Source: Eustoma russellianum
Lineage: Eukaryota; Streptophyta; Magnoliopsida; Gentianales; Gentianaceae
Reading direction: 5' to 3'
Assembly: GCA_036186865.1 (NCBI GenBank)
Contig: AP025069.1
Coordinates: forward strand, 18,165,447-18,229,446
Length of the DNA stretch: 64,000 bases
Shown one piece after another: positions 33,174 through 45,096 of the stretch. The notes beneath the pieces were generated by a model. The model was not told the origin of the DNA. It saw only the letters and a list, made by a program, of their open reading frames with translations, and did not search any database. How positions within the stretch are numbered: position 1 is the first letter of the stretch; each line of letters starts with the position of its first letter. The translations under genes and the position numbers were made by a program.

Positions 33174-35686
33174 GGGGTAAGGTGTGAATAAGATTTATGC
33201 TTTTGTGTGTTAAGCTTAGTATGTTCTTTGTGGATATGTGATTTTTGCTTTGCATGTACCTAAACAGGCTGTTTGGGGGTTAGGGTGCGAATGCACCAAC
33301 TTTACTAAGGTTTGATTTAGTGGGAATATGGTATGCATGGCCAAAGGATGATGTATGTGGTATACAAGCTGTTTTGTAAAGATTTGTATATGATGTTTGT
33401 AACGTGTTGAATCTGTAATTTCCCGTGAAAAAGGTGAGTTTGAAGCTTAATAAATTGTTTATGTCAAACAATGCAAGTTGGGGCCATTTAGGAATGAAAT
33501 ATGACCAAATCTGAAATTTACTGGAGCAGGGCAGATTTTAGGTCGTTCTATGAGACCTGAAAAGAGACCTTAGGGACATTCAATTTAGTTGATTTTTGGT
33601 AGGACATTAGAACTATGTGTATATTAGATATGAGAGTTGGAATTTCGTTAAAAGGAGTTACGGATTATTTTTAGCGGAATTTTTATTAAAACTGGTCATG
33701 CTGGAAAATTGCTGGGCTAAACAGATTTCATATGACATAATGTGTGACCAGGATATGGACCTTAGGAAGATGCAATTGGGCTGATTTTTGGCTGGATACT
33801 TGCCCTATGTGTTTACTAAGCTTGAGAGCTGGAATATTTGAAAAAAGGATTCACGGTGTGGTCACACTAGAATTTATAGTAAAATCAGTCATCCAGAATT
33901 CAGCATGTAACGGTTTTGGGGAAAAAGAACAAATGAGTCATCTAACGATATTATAAATCCGCGAAATTTTTATACCAACTGCTTAAGACATATGTGAACC
34001 CTTTTATTAAGCCACTTATCTTAGAATGACTAATGGAGGGTAAACACCATAATTAAATGGGCGTCTCTAATCTGAAATTTCGAGCAGAATTGAGGAACTT
34101 ATTATAGGGCCTTATTCTAATGGACTTAGGCTTCGTTATACGGCTTGGGCTCATAATCACCAATTAAAGGTATGTTTATAATAGTTTCCCAAAGCCGGCC
34201 CAAATTAAAAGAATTTAAATGGGCTTACATGAAAGACAAAAGAAAGGGGGCGCTGTGTATTGCCGAAATTCAGCAGCCTTGTTTCGTAATTAATTAGATT
34301 AAGTGTCTTACACATTTTGATATCGTCACGAGAATTTTATTATGAACAGATAGGGCATTTTTACGCATATGTATGACAAGCATCATGTAGTGGGCCTAAC
34401 CATAAGGGAATTGAGTCCGAGTATATGGATTGATAATGCTGGAAATTTTTCCAGTAGAAGGAATGAGTTGTACGTACGTGTATACATATTGCATTATATC
34501 ATGATTTGCACAGTACATGCCATGCATTGCATCATCGTCATTTACATGATTTATGGCATTGATTTTATGCGAAAGAAAGATGAAAAGCGTCTTAAAGAAA
34601 AGATTCTGTTTTAAAAGAACGCTTCCCACCGGTACCGTGTGTATATGTTTCCTGGCTAGTAAGGACCCGTTCCAGATCCGGGGTTAATTGATCTGATGAT
34701 ATGGGACCGTTCGGGCCCGGAGAGAATAGACCTGATATGGACTGTTCGGGCCTGGAGAGAATAGACTCGATAAGTGATGACGTTACCGTTCCGAATCTGG
34801 GAATAATAGATTCGAAGGGGAGAAGTGAGCGCCTCAGATCCGGGAAGATAGATCTGAACACTCTATTGTTTTCTTGACGATGATGTTTTAAAAGAAGGGC
34901 ACGAAAGATCATATCATCATTTTATCATGATGCATCACACGTACATATGCATGCATGTCACCATTTATTGAGTCATCGTGTAGTGGCACATGATACTTAG
35001 ACTAAGTTGTTATAACTTGGTAGTTCCTAAGTTATGATCTTATTAGGTGATGATCCTTGATATGTACGAACTTATGCAAGTTGCAGCCTTTATTGTTAGG
35101 TTCTTTAAGTAACGATCTTGCTTAAGTTATGATCTTGACGTATTAAGTGTTGATCACTAACGGGTATTGGATGGAGGTCAGGTATGTCTCTAAATCGAAT
35201 TTTTTTTGGGGTTCGGTTCTTGTATGTACTTTCCATTTAATCCTCGATTATTTATAGTATACTTGCTGGTGACTTTGTCACTCACCCCCTATTTTTCCTC
35301 CCAGAGACTGCAGGGAACAATGTAGAATGGATTGAGGATGAACCTTGGGTACCCCTACCCGTGAGCGCAGCGAAAGATGGATGAATTAGGAGACTTGACG
35401 TGCTGGTTGTGACCAAGGATTTATTATGTAATCGTGATGGGAAACAGTTACTTTTGAGAATTTCTGTACTTGTGATTTGGGTTGTAAAACTAAGAATGAT
35501 TTCGTAGACGTTTTTAATTTGAGGTGTTAATTCTGCCACGGTTTCGCTTACTTGTTGACGTGTAAGCACGAAACTCCATGCATTTTATCATGGACCACGA
35601 CATGTTATGGATCGACGCCTGGTACTCTCCTTAGTGAAATACGGCGGGTGAACCATATCCGGCTGGGCCGGGATGCGGGCGCTACA
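33174..35686 (+). repeat. 3' LTR of NA, second part
   Basis: Collinear with 19076-21548. Carries the hairpin array at 34673-34856 with one extra unit relative to the 5' LTR, and ends GCGCTACA before TSD GGTTG. No gene. Confidence 0.9.
34673..34856 (+). repeat. array of five hairpin units (NA 3' LTR)
   Basis: As at 20570-20718, but the TCGGG unit is duplicated. The two copies end CCTGA and CTCGA; each pairs with TCGGG through one G-U wobble. The other units keep CAGATC/GATCTG, CGAATC/GATTCG and CAGATC/GATCTG. Confidence 0.72.
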
Positions 35687-35691
35687 GGTTG
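35687..35691. other. target-site duplication GGTTG, right copy (NA)
   Basis: Partner of 16391-16395; the SIRE LTR continues immediately with AATAGTGGGTGC. Confidence 0.93.
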
Positions 35692-37252
35692 AATAGTGGG
35701 TGCTGAAAATTTTTGTTTTAAAAACTTTTTAACCAAAAACCTCACTTCTGAAAACAGTTTCTGTTTTCCGATCCTAAATGGAAACGATTTGAAGCTTAGT
35801 TAAAGACCTCCAAAAATTATGAAATTCGGTGTGAATGAACTCTCAGATATTATAAGTATCTCATAAAAATTCAGAATAAAACTCCACTCCTAACCCCTTG
35901 AAAATACGTTCTTGGTCAGATTGTGCGAATCTGCCAGAAACTGTGCTCCGACTTGAAAAATTTATTCCTATTAATTGGAGACTTCAAATGGTATGAAAAT
36001 TTATCGAAAGACCCTCAAGATATTTATTTCAATGGGTTGCAATAGTTTTCAAAAATTTTTTTGGGAAGTATATCAATCACGTTGATGTTCTCAACCTTTG
36101 CTACTCTGAAAATCAGATTGCACTAGTCTCAAAACTATTCAAGTTTGATTGATTTATACTTATCCAAATGAGTTGAAACTTGCGTCAAATGAAACTAAGA
36201 GGTGTGGATATGTTTCTGAAAAATTTTACGATTTTTGAATTCGTTTGCTATTTTTTCTGTCGTAACAAAATTGATGCAGAATATTGGAAACTTAAAGTAA
36301 AGTGCTGAAAGTAGAACACCAAGGATTTTATACTGGTTCGGTTAAAACAACCTACTCCTGTCTTCGAAGACACCTTCCTCGGTTATCACTAAACACCAAA
36401 AACACCTTAACACAAGGGGTTACTAGAATTATACACCAACTCCACCCTTTTACAACCAATACAACCAATACAACCAAAACAACCAAACAAACCGATCATA
36501 AACACCACCACCAATCAAATGAAGGTTTGATCATACCTTGATCAACCTTTTATGACAATGTATGAGTATGGGTGGTATAATCAAAGCCTATACAATATTT
36601 TAAATATATGAACAATAGGCTTGAGAGAGAGGAAGAAGAAAGAAAAAGAGAAGAAGAAAGTAGTAGAGCTTCTTGATCTTGAGAGAATGAGAGTTGTGTT
36701 CTTGAACTTGTTTGCACTATGCTTCGCTTTTTTATCACAATGTGGCCGCCCCCTTTAGGTCTTCTACCATCTTGAGAATTCTCTTTAATGCCCTTGGTAG
36801 ATTTCCTTGTGTAGATATAACACCACCTTGCTCACTTGGCACATTTTGATTGGAAGGATGACTTGGCCTTGCTTACTTGGCACTTGATGATTGGTCCAAC
36901 TTGTCATCATTCAGTGTTCTGTAAAATCTGAGAATAAATTGCAAACATGCGCCAAAGAGAGTTCAAAATATTTCCAAATAATCATCATTTAATCCCTTCA
37001 ATTTTGGGATGCCAATTAGCCACAATAATCAGCCCAAAATCGGCCAGCACATAGTGTATGTGCTGAATAATTTTCAGCATGTGTAGTAGTTTGAAATGTT
37101 TGAATTGTTGCCTTTTATAGCTCCCTCTTTATGTCACTAACCTTTCGTGGCATATTCTCCACCAATTAAGATGCCAACTAAGCTCCACATAAGCTCAATC
37201 AAGGCTGAGAGTGGCGTGTAATAGTCTTGCACATGTGCTGAATTTCATTTTG
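35692..37252 (-). repeat. 5' LTR of SIRE element C, continuation, truncated
   Basis: Collinear with the LTR of element A from about 3470 on and with 13538-13960. It breaks off after TGCTGAATTTCATTTTGCA, where sister LTRs continue with GGCAAACTTTG, and runs straight into CRM-clade RT. About 1.2 kb of LTR is missing, so this is a deletion junction. A TGCTGAA...TTCAGCA palindrome occurs near 37060. Confidence 0.82.
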
Positions 37253-39345
37253 CATGGATCTAGATACTTCACCAAGATTGACCTTAAACAAGGGCACTTC
37301 CAAGTACGAATAAGAGAAGGGGATGAATGGAAGACAGCATTCAAAACCAAATTTGGGCTCTATGAGTGGTTAGTGATGCCCTTCGGGCTAACCAACTCCC
37401 CTAGTACATTTATGCGGTTAATGAATGAAGTCTTACGAGTCTTCATAGGACGATTTGTTGTAGTTTACTTTGATGATATCCTAGCTATTCTCAAACCATT
37501 CAGGATCACCTTGATTATATTAGTGCCGTATTTGAGAAGTTCAAACAGGAACATCTTTATTGCAACTTTAAGAAGTGTTCTTTTTTGCTTGGAACGAGTT
37601 GTCTTCCTAGGCTTTGTCATCATGGCTGAAGGAATAGAGATGGATGAGGAGAAAGTTAGGTCCATTGTGGAGTGACCTACACCTAAGACTGTAGGGGAAG
37701 TGCGCAGCTTCCACGGACTTGCAAGCTTCTATAGGAGGTTTATAAAGGATTTTCATCTATAGCTGCACCCCTAAATGAGATTGTCAAAAAAGATGTGCCT
37801 TTTCAGCGGAAGAAGCCACAACAATAGGCATTTGATGAACTTAAAAGAAGGCTAACCACTTCACCTGTCCTTAGATTACCAAACTTTGATGAGACTTTCG
37901 AAATTGAATGCGATGCAAGTGGAGTGGGTATTGTCGTAGTATTGACCCAAAGAAAGAAACCCATATCCTGCTTTAGCGAGAGTTGAAAGGTGCCTCCCCG
38001 AATTACTCTATGTACTATAAGGAACTTTATGCCCTTGTGAGATCCCTACGAACTTGGCAACAATACCTTCAACCTAGAGAGTTTGTAATTCACATGACCA
38101 GAAAGCCTAAAATACCTAAAAGGCAAGGAAAGTTGAACAAGAGACATGCAAAGTGGGTAGAGTTTATTGAACAAAATCCTTATGTGATCAGGAACAAACA
38201 AGGAAAGGATAACATAGTTGTTGATGCCCTCTCTAGGAGATATACACTAGTGACTACCTTATCCTCTCAATTCTTAGGTTTCGAATAACTTAAGGACATA
38301 TATGCGAATGATCATGATTTTGGCACTATCTTCAAGGCATGTGAAGAGGCCCCCTTTGGAAAGTTCTACATGCATGAAGGATACCTCTTTAAGGAGCATA
38401 AGTTATGTGTACACCAATTGTCCATGCGAGAAGTATTGGTTAGAGAAGCCCATGGAGGAGGATTGATGGGCCACTTTGGAGTGTTCAAGACCCTAGAAAC
38501 CTTTTAAAGAGCATTTCTACTTGCCACACATGCGTGTAGATGTAGAGAAGTTGTGTGGTAGTTGCATCATTTGCAAGCAAGCAAAATCAAAATCTCAACC
38601 ACATGGCCTTTACACACCCTTACAAGTTCCTGACTCCCCTTGGATTGACATTTCTATGGACTTCATTTTAGATCTCCCTAGGTCTCGAAGAGGCAATATC
38701 GCATTTATGTTTACATAGATATGTTTTAAAAAATGGCGCGTTTCGTTGCATGTAACGAAGTAGATGATGCCACACATGTTGCTGACTTCTTTTTTTCGAG
38801 AAATTAAGATTGCATGACATGCCACGTACCATTGTGAGTGATAGGGATACAAAATTTTCTACGCTATTTTTGGCATGTTTTGTGGCTAAACTTGGTACTC
38901 AATTGTTGTTTTCTACCATTGCTCACCCACAATCTGATGGCAACTGAGGTTGTTAACCGTTATTTATCCCAACTCTTGCGTGCCATCTTGCACAAACATC
39001 TAAAGATTGAGAAGATTGTTTAACGTGCATTGAATTAGCATACAATAGGAGCGTCCATCATGGTACCTTGCATAGTCCTTTTGAGATTGTGTAAGGTATT
39101 AACACCTTGTCCCCTCTTGATTCGATTCCCATTCCTGTACAAGAACGTTCAAGTATAGATGGTAAACAAAAACCTGAAAAGATAAAGAAATCGCATGAAA
39201 AATTTAAGACCCAACTAGGGGAGAAAAAAACCTTATGCAAAACGAGCCAACAAACATAGGAAACGAGTCGTGTTTGAACCTAGTGATTTGGTTTGGTTAC
39301 ATTTACGCAAAGAGAGGTTTCCTAACGAAAGGAAATCAAAGTTGG
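37253..39345 (+). pseudogene. CRM-clade pol fragment (RT to integrase)
   Basis: Starts inside RT at SRYFTKIDLKQGHF and includes LYEWLVMPFGLTNSP and VVYFDDIL. A TGA at 37673-37675 stands where TGG is expected (VE-stop-PTPKT). RNase H follows at about 37860-38290 (RHAKWVEFIEQNPY, LSRRYTL), then a disrupted integrase (MRVDVEKLCGSCIICKQAK, SMDFILDLPRS) with many frameshifts to about 39345 (KERFPNERKSK). Both ends are broken: the left joins a SIRE LTR, the right joins a gag/protease piece. Non-functional. Confidence 0.85.
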
Positions 39346-39577
39346 TATTATTCTGATTCAGACCATTAAGAGGGAGAGAATGTTGACAAGAGAGTAGAAG
39401 AGGATGAGGTTGAGGAATGCACTACTGAGGGAGAACTTGCACCTAGTGCGTTTGTAGTTGTTAAGAGATCACTTAATGCACAAACTAAAGTAGATGAACA
39501 TGAACAAGAGAGAGAATATATTTCATACACATTGCATGATAAAAGGAAAAGTATGCACCATGATTGTAGATGCAGAA
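39346..39577 (+). pseudogene. gag tail / protease start fragment (CRM clade)
   Basis: Acidic gag C-terminal segment (EDEVEECTTEGE, KRSLNAQTKVDEHE) followed by the protease start ending IVDA, homologous to 28230-28415 of E1. The rest of this protease appears at 40930-41059, on the far side of an LTR. Confidence 0.7.
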
Positions 39578-40929
39578 TGATGAGGATCAGGGATCCATCA
39601 GGATGTCATTGGTCCTATAACAAGAAGGTGGGCTAGAGAACTTGGACATCAAGTTGGAAACTTCTTATATAGGCATGTGCACGATGAACTTGAGGTTCAC
39701 TGGGTTCACCTTATTGAACCTACAATGTGAACGTTAGGTACCTTTCATGTGTGAGTGTCTTTTTATTTTGATTTTTGTCTCATTTTCTTGTGATCCTTGT
39801 TTTTAATGATTGTCTTATAGGAAAGCAGGTACATGACAAATTTCAAGCCAAACAAAGTTCTAGAATGGGTTTTAAAGGCATGCTCCCCTAGAGGAGACAA
39901 AAGGAATGTTGGCAATTTGGAAGTCGAAGAGAATGTTTTCGAAGATGAGGTTTAAGGGTATGATCTAGAGAATGTTTGGAGCAACTTTTGTCCAGAGAAT
40001 GTTCTATCCGAAGGAATGTTTGTCTTGAAGAATGTTTGTCTCAAACGAATGTTCTATCCAAAGGAATGTCTTGAGGAATTTTTACATCAAAGATTTCCCC
40101 ATTTTTTTGAAGTCAAGATAGGATGCAATCTCAAGTTTAAATTCAAGCCAAATTCATCCTATCCACAAAGGGCAAGTCAACATATCAAACCGATTTGAAC
40201 TCAATTTCAAATTCAAAGAAACAATTCAACATCTCATCATCATCTTATCACACGGCCAAAGTGAGTTCAAAAAGGCTTAGCAACACCTTAAGCTAGAATT
40301 CGAGATAAGAATCTGTTTGAATTCAAAATTCAAACCATATTTGAACTTCAATCCAAGGCATCATCCAAGACCAAAGTTTAGCCAATCAAGACTCCCAAAT
40401 ATTTCAAGGAACACGACAAGAGGGCAGCAAGGAAGATCAAGATAACTTAAACTTTTAGCTAGATTCAAATTTCAATTATATTTCAAATTTCAAACAATTT
40501 TTTTGAACCAACTTTAAGCTAAAATTTTGAGGTGGAAATTTCCATCTCAGCCTAATTAGACACGGTTAGAATAGCATAAATAAAGGCCAAAGGGCGAGTG
40601 TTGGCAGCATGGAATTGAATGAAATTAAACATTTGTTTTTCTCTCTAAATTGTGGGACTTTGTTTTCTTGGTTTTGTGCTAAAAACCTATGTTATTATCC
40701 TTCAAAGATGAGCATTTTGAAGGTGTTTCCATTGCTAAAATGTGCTGTCTAGGAGGGCCAAAAGGTTTTTCCTGATCAAAGACCATCTTGAAGTCTTGGT
40801 TCTTGCTAAATTTGAACCAACTGTTTTCATCACTAAGGAAGCAATGGGAACTCTTCTTCTTTGTGTCTAAACCCTAGTGAAGAACATTTGGAGATGGAAA
40901 GTACAACAGCCCATGGTTAGCACACATCA
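39578..40929 (+). repeat. CRM-type solo LTR (1352 bp) within a protease fragment
   Basis: TGATGAGGATCAGG...CACACATCA. The opening encodes GPITRRWARE and a tail ending at TGA near 39728, as in the other CRM-clade LTRs here. Flanked left by a protease start and right by GSCTNVASVELVRK, so it behaves as a single LTR inside a related element. I see no clean 5-bp TSD. The interior has repeated GAATGTTT motifs (39960-40070) but no gene. Confidence 0.68.
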
Positions 40930-41059
40930 TAGGATCTTGTACTAATGTTGCTAGTGTAGAATTAGTAAGGAAACTTGACTTACACATGACTAAACATCCA
41001 CGACCTTATAGTTTGACATGTCTTAACAATTGTGGTGAAATTAAAGTGAGTAAACAAGT
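40930..41059 (+). pseudogene. protease fragment (CRM clade)
   Basis: GSCTNVASVELVRKLDL through CGEIKVSKQV, matching E1 protease 28418-28540, then joined directly to an LTR start at 41060. Confidence 0.72.
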
Positions 41060-41821
41060 TGATGAGGATCAAGGGTCCGATGAGGATCAAGGGCCCCATC
41101 AAGAGGTCAAAGGTCCTATAACAAGAAGGAGGGCAAGGGAACTTTGTCATCAAGTTGCCACCTTCTTGTACAAACATGTTCAAGATGAACCTAAAACTCC
41201 TTGGGTTCATTTCATTGAACCTTCAACTTGAGCTTGTCTCAGCATGCACGCCTACATTCTTGTTTTTAGATTTTATTTTGTGTCGTGTGATCTTAGTTTT
41301 ATGTATTTGCTTTGTAGGTAAATTAGGTACAAAAGAATGTTTGAAGAGAATGTTCAAGAGAATGTTTCAAGAGAATATTTGAAGAGAATGTTTCAAAAGA
41401 ATGTTTGAAGAGAATGTTGAAGAGAATGTTTCAAGAGAATGTTTCAAGAGAATGTTTGTCTATGCTAAGACAAATTCAAAAGTGTCCAAGATAGAGTTTC
41501 TTGATCAAGTTGAAATCAAAATCATCTCCATTATCCACAAGAAGGGGGCGGCCATATCTAAAGCAAATGGATAATGATCAATTGAGTTTAAATTCAAAGC
41601 TAGGATTGAATTTAAAATTCAATCTTAATTTGAATTCAATCTCAATCAATTGGAGACTTAAAGTTCAAAAGGATTTCATCCTAATCTACATCCACTCCAA
41701 AGAAGTCACACGCCAACATGAAGTCATCACACGCCAATGTTTGAAGCAAAGATGAGATGGAAATTCAAATTTGAATCCAAGTTTAAAATTCAAGTTCAAG
41801 TTAAACTCAATCTCCAACCAG
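41060..41821 (+). repeat. CRM-type LTR fragment
   Basis: Starts TGATGAGGATCAAGG with the coding opening GPITRRRAREL...KHVQDEPK ending at TGA near 41230. It contains a tandem repeat at 41331-41457. Its end is lost; it fuses to RT at about 41822. Confidence 0.7.
41331..41457. repeat. 12-15-bp tandem repeat (AGAGAATGTTT(CA))
   Basis: About nine degenerate copies of a GAATGTTT-(C/G)AAGA unit. The related LTR at 39578 has dispersed copies of the same unit near 39960-40070. Confidence 0.85.
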
Positions 41822-42724
41822 CATTTGAATTAACTAATGCACCTAGTACATTCATAAGGCTAATGAACGAAGTCTTACGTGCATTCATTGGGAAGTTTTT
41901 TGTTGTCTATTTTGATGATATCTTGATATATTCTAAGACTTTGCATGACCATATAGGACACTTAAGAGCTGTGTTTGAGACTTTACACAGAGAACAACTA
42001 TATGCTAATTTTAAAAAGCATTCCTTTTGCTTGGACAAAGTGATAATCTTAGGATATGTTGTTAGTGCGAATGGCATTGAAATAGAACAAGAAAAGGTGA
42101 AATGAATCCTTGAGTGGCATATCCCTAAAACAGTTGGTGAAGTTAGAAATTTTCATGGCTCAGCCAGCTTTTATAGGCGGTTTGCTAAGGACTTTTCATC
42201 TATTGCAACCCCTTTAAATGAGATTATAAAGAAAGATGTTGGATTTCATTGGGGGGAGGCACAACAAGGCGTTTATTGAGCTTAAAAGAAAATTAAATAC
42301 AACACCTATTCTTAAACTACCAAGCTTTGAAGAAACATTTGAGATTGAATGTGACGCTAGTGGTATAGGAATTGGAGCCGTGTTAACACAAGATAAACGT
42401 CCCATTGCATACTTCAGTGAGAAATTAAACGGTGCCTAATTGAATTATTCCACATATGATAAAGAGTTGTATGCATTAGTAAGATCTTTGCAAACTTGGC
42501 AGCATTACTTGCAACCTAATGAATTTGTGAATCACACGGATCATGAATCCTTTAAGTATAAATTAAAGGCCAATGTAAGTTGAATAGAGGACATGCTAAG
42601 TGGATAGGATTCATTGAACAATTTTCTTAAGTGATTAAATATAAGCACGAAAAAGATAACGTAGTAGTTGATGCATTGTCTAGGAGGTATTCTTTCATTA
42701 CTACATTGTCCTCTCGTTTGCTTC
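41822..42724 (+). pseudogene. CRM-clade RT C-terminal half and RNase H
   Basis: Begins at FELTNAPSTF (FGLTNAPSTF in intact RT). Shows VVYFDDILIYSK, YRRFAKDFS, RNase H ECDASGIGIGAVLTQ and LSRRYSFITTLSSR. Stops near 42103 and 42437 and a frameshift near 42270 disable it. The right end meets an inverted segment that stops at the same RT position where this one starts. Confidence 0.82.
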
Positions 42725-43745
42725 AACCAAAAGGCATTACTAACCAATCATACAAACCAAATTTAGTCTTAAATGCAGTTTTCCATTCATCTCCCTCTTT
42801 GATGCGCACTTGAAAGTACCCCACTTTTCGAATCAATTTTAGTAAAGTATTTAGCTCCATGCAATTCATCTAACATGTCATCAAGTGTAGGAATAAGATA
42901 CCGATACTTTACTGTGATCTTATTAATGGCGCGAAAATCAGTACACATTCTCTAGGAGACATCCTTTTTGGGCACGCAATCACTGGCACAACATATGGGC
43001 TCATGCTCTCTCTCACCTTGCCTTTGGCTAGTAGCTCCTCTACTTGGCATTGGATCTCCTTTGTCTCCTCGGGATTTGACTATAGGCTGGTCTATTAGGC
43101 AGTGTAGCACCGGGTATGAAATCTATTTGGTGCTCTATCCCGCTCAAAGGTGGCAATTCAGCAGGTTCCTCCTCAAGGGACAAACCTGAAAACTCTTCAA
43201 GCAAGATACAACACCACTAGGTAATGTGGAGGGTGAGACACACAGAAAACAATGATTCTTTGTAGAGCATCATATAAACAGTTTTATAATCATATAAATC
43301 ATGTGAAACCTCAGAGTGACTAGCAAAGAATGCATGCTTCTTTTCTTGTTTGATTAAGTTTTTCTGCGCCAAAGATTCAGCCTTGGCCGAACCCTCCATT
43401 TTTGTCCCCTCCTTGGCCAAGCCCTTACGAGAATCGAGCCAAGTCTTTTCTTGCTTGAGGCTTTCAAGAAACTTCTTTTCAGCCTCTCTTTCAGTAGGAT
43501 CTGAATGCTTTTGTACAAGGCGTTTTTCATCCTCATAGACTTTGTGCAGGGCAATGCATGCAATCTATATGTCTTATTATCCATTTTAAAAGAATATGTA
43601 TTAAGGTAACCATCATAAATGACTATCCTATCAAATTGCCATAATCATCCCAAGAGAATTTGACTAGCATGTATGGGTGCAATGTCACAAAGAATGTCAT
43701 CCTTATAATTACCTATGGACATTGAAACCAAGACTTGTGATGCGT
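42725..43745 (-). pseudogene. inverted CRM-clade protease to RT N-terminal half
   Basis: Minus strand, from 43745 down: protease C-terminal part (NYKDDILCDIAPIHAS), linker (EKKHAFFASHSEVSH, YMMLYKES), RT start (IEHQIDFIPGA, RPAYS), then TKIDSKSGYFQVRIKEGDEW and LVMPFG, where it ends at about 42725. This is exactly the part of pol missing upstream of the plus-strand fragment 41822-42724. Confidence 0.8.
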
Positions 43746-45096
43746 GTAACTCGTGGGCTCCAACAATTCCACCTTCCAAACGTCCTTTTTGATCTTCAAG
43801 TGGCGTGTGGATGCTTATCTAGGCGTGTGAGATGTCTTCGATTGGTTCACAGAGGTGGCCTTATGGGTCACTTTGGTGCCTTTAAGACTTTGGAGGCATT
43901 GCATGAGCATTTCTTCTAGACCGACATGCGTGCAGATGTAGAAAAGATTTATGCTCATTGCATTACATATAAGCAAGCAAAGTCTAAGTTGCATCCACAT
44001 TATTTATATCATCCACTGCCTGTACCCCTTTCATTTTGGGTTGATGTTAGTATGGACTTTGTTCTAGGACTGTCTATATCAAAGACGGGTAAGGATAGTG
44101 TCTTTGTTGTTGTGAATTGTTTCTCTAAGATGGGTCACTTCATATCATGTAGAAAAGTTGATGATGCATCGGATGTTCCTGATTTGTTCTTTAAGGTAGT
44201 TATTCGTTTGCATGGTATGCCTAGAACTATTGCTAGTGATAGGGATACAAAATTTTTGAGTCACTTTTGACGTGTCCTTTGGGATAAGTTGGATACTACA
44301 CTGTTATATTCTACTACTGCTCATCCACAGACCGAGGGTCAAACTGAAGTAGTAAATAGGACGTTGTCTCAACTTTTACGTGCTTCAATTCAGAAGCACT
44401 TAAAGAATTGGGAAGATTGTTTGCCATATATTGAGTTTGCATATAATAGGAGAGTGCATAGTGATACTTTGTATTATTGTTTTGAGATTGTTTATGGCTT
44501 CAATCTCTTTTCCCCACTTGATTTATTGCCTATACCTACAAGTGAAAAAGTAATCCTAGATTGTAAGGCAAAGGCTACATTAGTGAAGAAGTTACATGCC
44601 AAAGTGAGATTATAGATCGAAAAGAAGAACAAGCAGTATGCTAAGCAAACCAACAAAGGAAGGAAGAGATTTGTCTTAAAGCCAGGCGACTTAGTATGGT
44701 TGCACTTATGCAAAGAGCGGTTTCTTAATGAGAGGAAATCTAAGTTGATTCCAAGAGGCGATGGCCCTTTCAAGGTGTATGAGAGGATCAATGACAATGC
44801 GTACATCATAGACCTCATGCCAGGTAAGTATGGTTCTGTCTCGAATACTTTTAATGTTTCTGATCTATCTCCTTTTAATGATTCTTTAGATTCGAGGTCG
44901 AATCCTTTTGAGGAGCAAGGGAATGATGAGGTACAGGTGCCAAGAGGCAACAAAGGCAAGGCAAGTCGAGGTCAAGTGGCAAGAAGTATGGCAATGAGTT
45001 TGAGCCAAGAAGTTGAAGCATTCTTGTTCAGACATAACTGAGACGAGCCTATGAACAAAGAGGGTCGTTGGGTTCATCTACTTGAGCCCAATCTTT
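43746..45096 (+). pseudogene. CRM-clade integrase and pol tail
   Basis: GGLMGHFGAFKTLEALHEHF, zinc region CITYKQAKSK, SMDFVLGLS, ASDRDTKFLSHF, then TGA at 44268-44270 where TGG (Trp) is expected. Continues QTEGQTEVVNRTL, KPGDLVWLHLCKERF, PRGDGPFKV and the tail crossing into the LTR at 44924 (VARSMAMSL, stop in the FRHN-stop-DEPMN stretch). A stop near 44613 breaks it further. The tail ends near 45096. Confidence 0.83.

Larger units (their letters stand above)
16396..35686 (+). mobile_element. large gag-only Tekay-related element NA with 5.2-kb LTRs
   Basis: Bounded by TGTTGTACC...GCGCTACA termini and a perfect 5-bp TSD. It has a 5153-bp 5' LTR, tRNA-iMet PBS, a 747-nt gag remnant, PPT, and a 3' LTR of about 5.19 kb split by element E1 (25491-33168). 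Without E1 it is about 11.6 kb, of which only 1.26 kb is interior. It has no protease, RT or integrase. The shared termini, PBS context, stem-loop and gag type link it to Tekay elements such as T2, which presumably supplied the enzymes. Visible substitutions and indels between its LTRs show it is much older than T2. Confidence 0.9.
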
